Below, one piece after another: positions 1 to 7,385 of a stretch of DNA of 10,993 nucleotides. The first letter of the stretch is position 1. Each line of letters begins with the position of its first letter. This DNA is from Akkermansiaceae bacterium. Its GTDB lineage: Bacteria; Verrucomicrobiota; Verrucomicrobiia; Verrucomicrobiales; Akkermansiaceae. The stretch is from NCBI GenBank assembly GCA_025457805.1, contig JALOTR010000115.1:1-10993 (forward strand), given 5' to 3'. A model generated the notes under the pieces. It made no database searches. It was not told the origin of the DNA and saw nothing but the letters and a program-made list of their open reading frames with translations. The position numbers were made by a program, and so were the translations under genes.

Positions 1-1212
1 CTCTGGGCCACCGCGCTCGATAGCGGCTCGCGCTCCAGTGGCCTCGGACCGGTCGCGGAAGATGATGAGGGCAATCTCTACGCCGGCGGAAACTGGGGAG
101 CCAACGTCCTCGACAAACTCCCCCAGCAGCTCATCGCGAAATTCTCCGCCAGCGGCGAATCGCTCGGCGGCATCCTCTACGGCTCCATCGATGCCGAAGG
201 CGCGGGCGAACCCATCGCGCCCACCCGTCCCATCCCGACCGGCGGCGAAACGATCTTCGATGTCATGCGCGACATCACCTGGCACGACGACCACCTCTGG
301 GCCTGTGGGCAGATCGGCGTGGGGAATTTCAATCTCGGCCTCTCCTCCGGTCAGACCGGCTACACCATGCGCATCTCGCCGGATCTGGAAATCGACCGCT
401 TCGCCCTCCACACCGGCACAGGCGCGGAAACGCTCAGTGCCATCCGCCCGGCTGCCGATGGCATGCTCACCTCCGGCAACACCCGCTCCATCCTGCCATG
501 GCCCGGCGGACATGACCCCGAGGGCGGCTTCCAACCGCAGAATGTCAACGCCCGCCTCGTCATGAAACTCCCCATGGAAGGCCTGCTGCGTTTCCACGAT
601 GCTTCGAATGCCGCGCAGCCCGATATCGATGAGCCCATCCCCGCCACCGGTTCCCACTACATCTATCCGCGCGTCTTCTCGCTCGGCGATGTCGGGGCAT
701 TCTCCGGTGGCTCGCTTTCCTTCGACTTCACCGCCCACGATCTCACCCTGGCACCGCCCGTCTTCACCCCCGGTAGCCTCGCTGCCGCCACGCCGCAGCA
801 TCACTACCAGATCGAGTTCGTGCCCCGGGAAATCATCGATTCCTGGAGCGATCATCAGAAATGGTATCAGATCGACACCACCGAAGACAGCGATGGCGAC
901 GGCCTCGACCTTGCGACCGAGTTCTACCACGGCACCGATCCTTTCGAGCCTAACAGCATCGCCCTGCAAATGACCACGCACCCTCTAACAGGCGCGACGA
1001 CCCTGTCTTTTCCCCGCTCCGAACTCGCCGCGGCCGAGGGCTGGACGGCACCCATCCAGCGCTCCGGCAGCCTTGAAATCTGGGAACCCGTCCCTTCCTC
1101 CAACCTCGATTCCTTTTCTAATGGATCCGGCTCGCTGCTTTATCTCAATCCCTTCATCCTCCCCGGACAGCAAAAGCAATTCTACCGACTCATCCCCGCC
1201 GAGGCCCCATGA
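1..1212 (+). CDS. Secreted or surface protein with C-terminal TSP3-like linker (5'-partial)
   Basis: The frame is open from the first base, so the gene begins outside the window; 403 residues are visible. The methionine at 265 is internal, because reading upstream of it gives sensible protein (for example EDDEGNLYAGGNW). The visible part looks beta-rich with Gly/Asp turns, as in delivery-type or beta-propeller proteins. Around visible residues 292-315 lies a linker containing EDSDGDGLDLATEFYHGTDP, the calcium-binding thrombospondin-type-3-like signature. A roughly 85-residue C-terminal domain ending QKQFYRLIPAEAP follows. This linker-plus-FYRL ending recurs in exported proteins of Verrucomicrobiota (family knowledge). 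The stop overlaps the start of the next gene by ATGA, so the two are probably translated together. The function is unknown; an extracellular role is inferred from the architecture only. Confidence 0.8.
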   Translation, partial: LWATALDSGSRSSGLGPVAEDDEGNLYAGGNWGANVLDKLPQQLIAKFSASGESLGGILYGSIDAEGAGEPIAPTRPIPTGGETIFDVMRDITWHDDHLWACGQIGVGNFNLGLSSGQTGYTMRISPDLEIDRFALHTGTGAETLSAIRPAADGMLTSGNTRSILPWPGGHDPEGGFQPQNVNARLVMKLPMEGLLRFHDASNAAQPDIDEPIPATGSHYIYPRVFSLGDVGAFSGGSLSFDFTAHDLTLAPPVFTPGSLAAATPQHHYQIEFVPREIIDSWSDHQKWYQIDTTEDSDGDGLDLATEFYHGTDPFEPNSIALQMTTHPLTGATTLSFPRSELAAAEGWTAPIQRSGSLEIWEPVPSSNLDSFSNGSGSLLYLNPFILPGQQKQFYRLIPAEAP

Positions 1213-3740
1213 AATCCATCCTTCTTCTCCTTCCCGCTCTTTGCCTCCCTCTGCACGCCGATCTCCAGATCCTCTGGGAACAGCCGATCAAGGGCACCAC
1301 TGCCATGAGCACCGCCCTTGGGGACATCGATGGCGATGGTGATATCGATGCCTGCATGGTTCATCTCAATGACCCCGGCCACGTGCTCGTCAATGATGGC
1401 GCGGGAAACTTCGAAATCAGCCCCACCGCCTCCCTGCTCTCGCCCGCAGGAGCGGTTGAAATGGCCGACCTGGATGGCGATGGCGACCTCGATCTCTTCC
1501 TCGCCCGCCATTTCGCGCAGTGCGAAGTCTGGTTCAACAATGGTGCCGGGAGTTTCACGAACAGCGAGCAGTATCTCGGTGGATTCGCATCCCGCCGCGC
1601 CCTCTCCCTCGCGGATCTTGATGCCGATGGCGATATCGATGCCGTCGTCCCCGCAAATGCGCCCGAACACCCCAATGAAATCTGGCTGAACAATGGCAGT
1701 GGCATCTTCTCGAACAGCGGCCAAAACCTCGGCAACCAGTTCACCCAGGGCTGCAAGGTCGCCGACGTGAATGGCGATGGCCATCCCGACATCGCCTTTG
1801 CCAACAATTCCAGCAACACGGTCTGGCTGAACAATGGATCAGGGGTTTTCACCCTCAGTCCGAGCACCATCGGTACATTGAACACGTTTGATATCTCCTT
1901 CGCCGATCTCGATGGCGACAGCGACCTCGATGCCTTCGTCTCCAAGGGTTCCATCGGCGGAGTGCCTAATGAAGTCTGGTTCAACAACGGCAGCGGAGTC
2001 TTTTCTAACAGCGGTCAGTCCCTTGGGATGAACTACTCTTTCCGCACCGCCCTCACGGATGTCGATGGCGATGGTGACATCGATGCTGTTGTCGGGAATT
2101 CCGCTGGAGAAACCAATCAGGTCTGGAGAAACAATGGCAGCGGTGTGTTCAGCAACAACGCCCCACCTCTCGGTACCTCGAATGCGAGCGATATCGATCT
2201 CGCCGACCTGGATGGCGATGGCGATCTCGACTATTTTCTCACCAACAACGGATTTCCTTCCGAAGTCTGGAAACGAGTCCCCGTCAACCAAGGCGGTCCG
2301 ATCAAGGATTCCGGCCAGAGGATCGGCGGCGTCAAGGCGAGTTGCAGCGCGTCGCTGGATTTCGATGAGGATGGCGACATGGACATTGCGATTGGCACCA
2401 GTGATGGCACCGTCGAATTGTTGGAAAACGATGGCGATGGAAGCTTTCGCGGGATCGGACTGCTGGTGCATGAGGGCGGTCCTCAGAACAACGCGGTGGG
2501 TGCCGGGGATTTCAATGGCGACGGTCATGCCGACCTCCTCGTCATCAACAATCCCACCGCCCCCGACCGCCTGTGGCTCGGCGATGGCAACGGCCAGTTC
2601 ACCGTCACTCCCCAGGAAATCGGAACATCCAGCGGCAGTTCGGTCGCCGTTCATGACACCGATGGCGATGGCGATCTCGATGCCATCGTTGGAAATCGCA
2701 CCCACTTCTCCACACCCGGTCAGAACCACATCTATCGCAACAACGGCAACGGCCAGTTCACCATCCTCGACCAATTCGGTGCCGGAACCACCTACGGCAT
2801 GGCCGTCGGTGACCTCAATGGCGACAACCTGCCCGACGTCGTCGCCGGCAATTTCTATGAACCCACCACCATCTGGCTGCGCAGTGGATCGAACAACTTC
2901 ACCGCCACCGGTCAGAACCTCGGCACCGGAGGCACGCTCGATGTCGAGTTGGCCGACGTCGATGGCGACGGCGATCGCGACCTCCTGCAAGTCAACGGCA
3001 ATGCCGCCAGCCAACTGTGGCTGAACAACGGCAGCGGCAATTTCACCGCATCGCCGCAGGTCTTCGTCGGAAATTCTGGCACCGGTGCTGTCTTTTTTGA
3101 TCGGGATGCCGATGGCGACCTCGACCTCTGGCTTGCCCAGGGATTCAGCGGCGAAGGAGCCGACAGCGTGTGGACCAACAATGGCAGCGGCGTTTTCAGC
3201 CAGTCACTCCTCTCCATCCGGCCGCAATACACCCAGAGCATCGAAGCCGCCGATTTCGATGGAGATGGCGGCATCGACATCTTTGCCACCAGCCTCAAGG
3301 GGGATCACATTTTGTGGAGTGAAACGGTTAGTGTCACCGTGGCGAGTTACTGCGCGGGCTTCGGCCTGAGTGGCAACCATCTGCTGCCGGAGGCGGACCC
3401 GGATCAGGACGGCGTGAAAAATTGGCAGGAAATGGCCTTCAACATGAATCCGGGCGTCCCGGACAAACGCGAATTCCGCAATCCCGCCAGCGACACCCGC
3501 GGACTCCCCACCGTGACCATCAGCCGTGCCGGAAATGGCTGGCGCGTCGAGGCTCGCACGATCCGGCGCATCAACCGCCACCGATCTCGACTTCGCCCCC
3601 GTCACCACGCAGATCCTCATCTCCAGCCAAGCACTAAACTCATTCTACGAACGCGCCAGTTACACCTTTTTCCTCCCTCCCGGCCCACCACGTGCCTTCG
3701 GTCGCTTCGAGGTGAAATACTCGCCGTGATGGTGGGTTGA
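1209..3740 (+). CDS. Secreted FG-GAP/VCBS repeat protein, frameshifted near its C-terminus
   Basis: The 843-residue frame starts at ATG 1209 inside the stop of the previous gene; GAGG at 1201-1204 is a fitting ribosome site. Residues 1-17 (MKSILLLLPALCLPLHA) form a signal peptide. Residues about 35-705 hold 14 repeats of about 45-50 residues, each with a DxDGDGDxD-type calcium loop (such as ADLDGDGDLD) followed by VWLNNGSGxF. These are FG-GAP/VCBS repeats, which build beta-propellers. Residues about 728-748 (EADPDQDGVKNWQEMAFNMN) are a TSP3-like linker to a C-terminal domain. After about residue 783 the frame becomes Arg/His/Pro-rich and unlike a folded domain, while frame 1 continues sensibly and stops at 3729. 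I take the last ~60 residues as read in the wrong frame. The likely role is an extracellular or cell-surface adhesion or binding protein; no enzyme motif is seen. Confidence 0.85.
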   Translation: MKSILLLLPALCLPLHADLQILWEQPIKGTTAMSTALGDIDGDGDIDACMVHLNDPGHVLVNDGAGNFEISPTASLLSPAGAVEMADLDGDGDLDLFLARHFAQCEVWFNNGAGSFTNSEQYLGGFASRRALSLADLDADGDIDAVVPANAPEHPNEIWLNNGSGIFSNSGQNLGNQFTQGCKVADVNGDGHPDIAFANNSSNTVWLNNGSGVFTLSPSTIGTLNTFDISFADLDGDSDLDAFVSKGSIGGVPNEVWFNNGSGVFSNSGQSLGMNYSFRTALTDVDGDGDIDAVVGNSAGETNQVWRNNGSGVFSNNAPPLGTSNASDIDLADLDGDGDLDYFLTNNGFPSEVWKRVPVNQGGPIKDSGQRIGGVKASCSASLDFDEDGDMDIAIGTSDGTVELLENDGDGSFRGIGLLVHEGGPQNNAVGAGDFNGDGHADLLVINNPTAPDRLWLGDGNGQFTVTPQEIGTSSGSSVAVHDTDGDGDLDAIVGNRTHFSTPGQNHIYRNNGNGQFTILDQFGAGTTYGMAVGDLNGDNLPDVVAGNFYEPTTIWLRSGSNNFTATGQNLGTGGTLDVELADVDGDGDRDLLQVNGNAASQLWLNNGSGNFTASPQVFVGNSGTGAVFFDRDADGDLDLWLAQGFSGEGADSVWTNNGSGVFSQSLLSIRPQYTQSIEAADFDGDGGIDIFATSLKGDHILWSETVSVTVASYCAGFGLSGNHLLPEADPDQDGVKNWQEMAFNMNPGVPDKREFRNPASDTRGLPTVTISRAGNGWRVEARTIRRINRHRSRLRPRHHADPHLQPSTKLILRTRQLHLFPPSRPTTCLRSLRGEILAVMVG
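3541..3729 (+). pseudogene. Probable true C-terminal end of the VCBS repeat protein, in a shifted frame
   Basis: Frame 1 here reads a well-mixed sequence including TDLDFAPVTTQILISSQALN and ending GRFEVKYSP with a TGA at 3727-3729. It has the character of the end of a verrucomicrobial C-terminal domain. The annotated frame (frame 3) instead gives RRINRHRSRLRPRHH. The switch lies between about 3555 and 3585, around GCACGATCCGGCGCATCAAC. A net gain of one base (or loss of two) would explain it. The cause may be a sequencing or assembly error, a real inactivating mutation, or, less likely, programmed slippage; no slippery heptamer is evident. Confidence 0.6.
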
Positions 3741-3745
3741 GACCT

Positions 3746-3773
3746 TACGGGATCCGTGAGATCCTCTTCTTTG
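3746..3773 (+). terminator. Weak intrinsic terminator after the VCBS gene
   Basis: GGATC (3750-3754) pairs with GATCC (3760-3764) around a 5-base loop and is followed by the T-rich run TCTTCTTT. The stem is short, so termination is uncertain. It lies between two convergent genes and has a T tail only on the plus strand. Confidence 0.3.
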
Positions 3774-3779
3774 CCCCCT

Positions 3780-4805
3780 TCAGAGCAACAACCAGGTCGC
3801 CAGCGAGAGAAAGACTCCCATGCTGGCGATGTCGGTGGCGGTGGTGAGGAAAATGCTCGATGCGGTGGCCGGGTCCGCGCCCAGTCGCTTCAGGGTCAGG
3901 GGGATCAGGGCGCCGGAAAGGCCGCTGATCACACAACTTGCGATCATCGCGATCATGACGATAAAGCCCATGAGCCACGGGCTTTCCTGGTTCTGCATCA
4001 TGGCATAGACCACCATGCCAAGCCCTGCGGTGATGCCCACGAAAAGGCCGTTGAAAAAGCCCAACGTGCCCTCCTTGAGGATGAGTCGGCGCTCCTGCCC
4101 GGCTTTGACATCTCCCAGCGTCATCCCTCGCAAGGCCACGGCCAGTGCCTGGCAGCCGGTGTTGCCGGACTGACCGGCCATGACCGGAAGGAAGACCGCG
4201 AGAATGACGACTTTGCTGAGGGTGTCCTCGAAACATCCCACCACCGCCGCGGCGAGGAAAGCGGTCAGAAGATTGATCTGCAGCCAGGGATGCCGGAGTT
4301 TCAGGCTGCGTTGGATGGGTGTGGCGAGACGTTCCTCCTTTTCCACACCAACCATGCTTCCGGCCTGCGCACTGATTTCGATGGCCTGTTCGGCAAACAG
4401 CGTGTCCCCGCGGATCAGGCCCTTGAGATGGCCCTCCGCATCGCACACTGGATACACCGGGAAATGCTTGGAAAGCGCGGCCTTGAGGGCATCGGCCAGG
4501 GGCATGTCTTCCCGCAGGGCAAAGGGCTTCCGCAGCATCAGCTCACCCAGAGTCGCCTCGTTTTTGGCCAGCAGCATGTCACGCATCACCACCAGCCCCT
4601 CCAATTTCCCCTCCGCATCGGTCACATAACAGTAAGTGATGAAGGCCGAGCGGGTCATCTCCCGCAGTTGCTCCACGGTTGCCCCCACGGTCATTTCCGC
4701 ATGAAACACCCCGACGGGCGGTGACATCAGCTCACGCAGGGTCGCGACTTTGGCTTTGAGTTGCGGCTTGGTCTCTGGGGCGGCAGGGGTGGCTTCCTCG
4801 GTCAT
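3780..4805 (-). CDS. mgtE: MgtE-type magnesium transporter lacking the MgtE N-domain
   Basis: This 341-residue protein imports Mg2+ (possibly Co2+) across the inner membrane. Residues about 24-145 form a CBS-domain pair (RELMSPPVGVFHAEMTV, FITYCYVTDAEGKLEGLVV, HFPVYPVCDAEGHLKGLI), the Mg2+-sensing part in MgtE. Residues about 173-341 form the five-helix pore domain. It has the signatures FLPVMAGQSGNTGCQALAVA (about 205-224) and GADPATASSIFLTTATDIAS (about 309-328). Asp311 and Asp325 fall in the conserved segment that lines the ion path in Thermus MgtE. Full-length MgtE has about 450 residues; the missing part is the N-terminal helical MgtE_N domain, and short forms of this kind are known. The gene follows the mutarotase gene by 49 bases and is probably co-transcribed. 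The start at 4805 is the first ATG giving a complete CBS pair; the Pro/Lys-rich leader is cytosolic. Confidence 0.9.
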   Translation of the reverse strand: MTEEATPAAPETKPQLKAKVATLRELMSPPVGVFHAEMTVGATVEQLREMTRSAFITYCYVTDAEGKLEGLVVMRDMLLAKNEATLGELMLRKPFALREDMPLADALKAALSKHFPVYPVCDAEGHLKGLIRGDTLFAEQAIEISAQAGSMVGVEKEERLATPIQRSLKLRHPWLQINLLTAFLAAAVVGCFEDTLSKVVILAVFLPVMAGQSGNTGCQALAVALRGMTLGDVKAGQERRLILKEGTLGFFNGLFVGITAGLGMVVYAMMQNQESPWLMGFIVMIAMIASCVISGLSGALIPLTLKRLGADPATASSIFLTTATDIASMGVFLSLATWLLL

Positions 4806-4850
4806 CGCTGCGGACCCTGAAGGATCCGGCGGCAGAGGACAAGCCCGCGG

Positions 4851-5720
4851 TCATGGCGATTCCACCACAATCCGCGTCCGCAGCACTTCGGTGCCTCCAG
4901 GCCCCACCGTCACTTCCGCCCCAGGCGCGTTGGCAGCCTCGATGCAGAGGAAATGGGGAAAGTCGTCCGCAGGCAGATCACCCAGTCGCGCAGCCTTTTC
5001 CGCCCCCGGGTTCCACACGACGGTGGAGGCGCTGCCCCGCTTGTGAACATGAATCCGGCGGTTTCGATCATGCACTGTTACGGTGGCCGACGATGCATAA
5101 ATCCGATCCATTTCGCCATCGATCCGGACCTCCCCCTGCTGGGTGCCGTGATGAGGGGATCCCGCCGCCCGCTCATCGTAAACCGCACCCTCCAATCCGC
5201 TCAGGAAAATCTCCGCTACATCGGTGACCCGCAGATAGGTGTGCAGCGCCGAACTGTCCGTGAATGCAGCGTCCGACGGATTGTGGCGGATCAGCGAAAT
5301 CTGCAATTCACGGCCCACCCGGATTTCCACAGCAGCTTCGAAAGCATGAGGCCAAAGTGCCAGCGTCTCTTCGTCGGCGTGAAGTTCGAAGCGCAGATGG
5401 ACGGAGGCTCCATCGTCCTCGCAGGCGATCAGGCTCCACAATCGCGTCCTCGCCAGCCCATGGGCGGGAAGCCGGGGGTCGGAAGGGTGGGGGCCGAACC
5501 ATGGCCAACAGATCGGCACGCCACCGCGGATCGCCTTGCCATTCTGAAAAACCGCAAGCGGGCTCAGATAAAGCACCGGCTCTTGTCCCGCCGGCGTCCA
5601 CTCCATGACCTGAGCCCCATGGAAGGCGATCCGTGCCGTGCAAGACGGGTGATGGACCTCCAAAATGGGGTAGTCGTCCAAAGGCGAGTGGATGCGAACA
5701 CAGTCCGGCAAAGGAATCAT
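4851..5720 (-). CDS. D-hexose-6-phosphate mutarotase (YeaD-like aldose 1-epimerase)
   Basis: The 289-residue product interconverts alpha and beta anomers of hexose 6-phosphates (EC 5.1.3.15 family) in the cytosol. Family signatures are clear: RGGVPICWPWFG (65-76), LPAHGLARTRLW (84-95), ALHTYLRVTDV (158-168), DRIY (205-208), VVWNPG (234-239) and FLCIEAAN (257-264). His87, His160 and Glu261 are the expected catalytic and sugar-binding positions by comparison with E. coli YeaD. I chose the ATG at 5720 because it gives the usual family length. The same frame runs open to 6110, but that extension has no family resemblance and overlaps the upstream gene. No strong Shine-Dalgarno precedes the start. 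It is the first gene of a probable pair with mgtE; no metabolic neighbour explains its substrate further. Confidence 0.88.
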   Translation of the reverse strand: MIPLPDCVRIHSPLDDYPILEVHHPSCTARIAFHGAQVMEWTPAGQEPVLYLSPLAVFQNGKAIRGGVPICWPWFGPHPSDPRLPAHGLARTRLWSLIACEDDGASVHLRFELHADEETLALWPHAFEAAVEIRVGRELQISLIRHNPSDAAFTDSSALHTYLRVTDVAEIFLSGLEGAVYDERAAGSPHHGTQQGEVRIDGEMDRIYASSATVTVHDRNRRIHVHKRGSASTVVWNPGAEKAARLGDLPADDFPHFLCIEAANAPGAEVTVGPGGTEVLRTRIVVESP

Positions 5721-5886
5721 GCACGGATTCTTTCCCCAAAACGCCCCGCAGTCGAGCCGACAAACTGTCAATGCCGTCCGCAAGAGGTGCGAATGTGTAG
5801 GGTCATGGGACGGTGCCTTCCGTTCCTCACCATCAGGGTGCACTACGAGAATCACCTCAAACTTGCCTGTTTGCGTCCCGTCTTTC
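5721..5886. other. Intergenic spacer upstream of the mutarotase gene
   Basis: These 166 bases separate the backbone-like mutarotase/mgtE pair from the accessory genes. The minus strand carries a perfect TTGACA (5771-5766) about 45 bases before the start codon, but no recognisable -10 box at the right spacing. No gene, attC-like site or strong hairpin is seen. It may mark the left boundary of the accessory region. Confidence 0.4.
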
Positions 5887-6465
5887 CTACCGTTTGTAAA
5901 GTTCGAGATTGCAGCGGATGAATTTATCGACCAGATCAGGGAGGCTCGGATCGGCCATGAAATAAAGTCCGTCGAGATCGTGGTAAGGAGATCGCTCATT
6001 GTCATCGCCCGATGGGCGATTGATATCCAAAACGGCATACTCCGTATGAAGGGTGGGTCGGTATCGATAAAGTGCTCTTTGAAAAATATTGAGATGATAG
6101 TCGGATCCATACAGTTTCAAGCCATCCTCTACCAAGTCCAAATAGGCCCCCTCCGAATTTTCGAAATACTGATCGTGTCCGCCGTTGTTGACCTCACAAT
6201 CGTAATGCATTACAGCCTGAAGCGTGCCCCAATGTTTGGGGAGCTTGCGAAGCTTTTGAGCGAAGGAGAATTCGTTGTCGTCGGCCGAAAGATAAAGGAC
6301 CGCCACCAGATCTCCGGCTGAATATGCAAGACCATCTGACTTCAGCATGCCACGCGAGAGCGTCAACCGTTTCGGGAGAATGCTGTTATGAATCCCGTTA
6401 AGCAGGTCCATCGGATCATACTTGCCGGTGAAAAAGTATCGCAGGCGGGCAATGATTCGCTTCAT
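5887..6465 (-). CDS. DMP19 / DUF4375 family protein
   Basis: This 192-residue protein has no signal peptide or membrane segment. The segment YDCEVNNGGHDQYFENSEGA (88-107) matches the core of the DMP19/DUF4375 family (E-x-N-G-G-x-x-Q-[YF]-F-x-N-S). The acidic C-terminal half (ADPSLPDLVDKFIRCNLELY) also fits. The family name comes from Neisseria DMP19, a DNA-mimic protein; many other members sit beside polymorphic toxins and are suspected immunity proteins. The start overlaps the stop of an upstream toxin-like remnant by ATGA, an arrangement typical of toxin-immunity pairs. An immunity role is therefore inferred, not shown. No clear Shine-Dalgarno is present, so translation may have depended on the upstream frame. 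Confidence 0.75.
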   Translation of the reverse strand: MKRIIARLRYFFTGKYDPMDLLNGIHNSILPKRLTLSRGMLKSDGLAYSAGDLVAVLYLSADDNEFSFAQKLRKLPKHWGTLQAVMHYDCEVNNGGHDQYFENSEGAYLDLVEDGLKLYGSDYHLNIFQRALYRYRPTLHTEYAVLDINRPSGDDNERSPYHDLDGLYFMADPSLPDLVDKFIRCNLELYKR

Positions 6466-6593
6466 TTCTTGGGAGGAAGAAGAATACGTCCACCTCTAGC
6501 ATCGGGGCCATGACGCTCGGTATTGGGGTTGAAAGAGCTCGGTGACATCAGGGATGATATTCGATTAGCAATTTTCCCTCTCCGGCCCAGCCT
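6462..6593 (-). pseudogene. C-terminal remnant of a gene, possibly a polymorphic toxin
   Basis: The frame is open for 43 codons after an in-frame TGA at 6596-6594 and ends on a TGA that overlaps the ATG of the DMP19 gene. It reads MSPSSFNPNTERHGPDARGG (from 6548) then RILLPPKK. A short basic tail rich in Gly, Pro and Asn, ending PPKK, resembles the extreme C-terminus of secreted toxin modules of the Rhs type. That resemblance is my reading of style and was not searched. Upstream sequence in all three minus frames is broken by stops, so the body of the gene is missing or decayed. It could instead be a 28-residue leader peptide for the DMP19 gene. Confidence 0.4.
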
Positions 6594-6614
6594 TCATGTG
6601 GTGTTCAGGGATCA

Positions 6615-6714
6615 GGCTATCTTGATGAGGGGCTTAGCTGATCCCGCCGTCGAGATCAAGCGCCGACTGAAAACCGGAGCATTCGGGTTTGCCGCGAATC
6701 AAGCCTTGGTCTCC
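6615..6714 (-). repeat. Decayed attC-like element (relative of the 9067-9155 site)
   Basis: On the minus strand this segment aligns with the attC-like site at 9067-9155: GGAGACCAAGGC against GCAGAACAAGGC, then GCGGCAAACCCG against ACGGCAACCGG, then an identical TCGGCGCTTGATC. From CAAGGC to that last block the copies are 55 and 54 bases long. It ends ATCAAGATAGCC where the other ends ATCGATAGGC. Part of the stem survives (GGCTT with AAGCC, GAT with ATC, CCCG with CGGG). The R'' box has lost its AAC end, so the site is probably inactive. It follows the DUF3634-like gene, as an attC would. Confidence 0.4.
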
Positions 6715-6761
6715 CGTCGGGTTCCGATGCGTCGAGCGGTGTTGAGTGGGATCGTCTGGGG

Positions 6762-6998
6762 TCAATAGAGAGAAATCACATTCCTGATTCTCTGGTGGAT
6801 TGTTTCCGGAATCTCCCTCGAGAAACTCACCTTGCCAAGCGGATCGATCCAGATCTCGCCTTCTTTGAGATTCACCTCGGATGCGATGGATGAAATTTCG
6901 GCCATTATGCGATTGCCCCGTTTTCCCTTCAAGCAATAGGCAGTTCCACCGCGAATCCGGATCGCGGTTGATGCGAAGAGTCGTGACACGAATTTCAT
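6762..6998 (-). CDS. DUF3634-like small protein
   Basis: This 78-residue protein matches, by motif order, the DUF3634 family of small bacterial proteins of unknown function. IRIRGGTAYCLKGKRGNRIM (about 13-32) corresponds to the family's 'vrvrdG-vrGkvp' start. A middle stretch GEIWIDPLGKVSFSREIP is followed by the IHQRIRNVI ending (family: qQRLRNV). Family members usually begin with a membrane helix; here only KFVSRLFASTAI precedes the domain. The N-terminus may therefore be truncated or the protein may be a shorter version. The ATG at 6998 has no clear Shine-Dalgarno. It lies between a truncated secreted gene and a decayed attC-like site, so it may be cassette cargo. Confidence 0.6.
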   Translation of the reverse strand: MKFVSRLFASTAIRIRGGTAYCLKGKRGNRIMAEISSIASEVNLKEGEIWIDPLGKVSFSREIPETIHQRIRNVISLY

Positions 6999-7049
6999 CG
7001 ATCGAGGGGGCGGATGGGTGTTGTTAGGAGGGGAGTGAGGGGGGGCTTG

Positions 7050-7202
7050 TCAGAAAGTAAAAATTCCATACAGGCCAACCTCCTGAGGGAAGACCGCCAT
7101 GGTCCATTTCTTGTCTGGCGATTGGTTGCTGTCGCTGACCACCCAATCGCTGGCAAAGGCGTGGCCGCAGAGAAGTGTCAACAATGTAAGCATGTTTCGC
7201 AT
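7050..7202 (-). pseudogene. Truncated secreted protein (50 aa)
   Basis: Residues 1-17 (MRNMLTLLTLLCGHAFA) are a convincing signal peptide. They are followed by SDWVVSDSNQSPDKKWTMAV and then FPQEVGLYGIFTF before a TGA. The 'SDxNxSPDxKW' start resembles the beginning of longer secreted verrucomicrobial proteins, so this is more likely the 5' end of a gene cut off by deletion or recombination than a complete small protein. No continuation is recognisable downstream: the next 50 bases are C-rich and lead into the DUF3634-like start. A genuine secreted 33-residue peptide cannot be ruled out. Confidence 0.45.
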
Positions 7203-7385
7203 TCGAAGTGGTTCTGCTTTTCTAGCCTAGGTCACAACACACCATCTGAATCAAGGCAAGCGTGCACTGAGTTTAGGTTCAGGGTTCTGGACACGATGAA
7301 AATCCGAGTTGCTGCGGGTCCAGATGGTCGGGTGCTGTGTCTTGGTGGGATTTGTGGTGGCGCGTTCCGCGTAAGAGGGGATGGT
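7203..7385. other. Intergenic, nothing recognised
   Basis: These 183 bases lie between the propeller-protein stop and the truncated signal-peptide gene. I see no plausible gene, attC-like site or terminator on either strand. Confidence 0.4.

Noticed and set aside
5766..5771. Perfect TTGACA on the minus strand as a mutarotase promoter
   Set aside because: No -10-like box lies 16-18 bases downstream; the sequence there is GC-rich (CGGGGCG).
4953..5921. 322-codon plus-strand frame opposite the mutarotase
   Set aside because: It is an antisense shadow; the opposite strand has complete mutarotase motifs.
5721..6110. N-terminal extension of the mutarotase frame
   Set aside because: The mutarotase family starts at about the ATG at 5720. 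The extension overlaps the DMP19 gene in another frame and has no family similarity.
6634..6936. 100-codon minus-strand frame overlapping the DUF3634-like gene
   Set aside because: Its first half is the shifted shadow of the DUF3634-like frame, and its second half translates the decayed attC-like element.
7018..7028. TCCTAACAAC on the minus strand as a further attC R'' box
   Set aside because: The first base breaks RYYYAAC, there are no pairing arms, and no left box precedes the following start codon.
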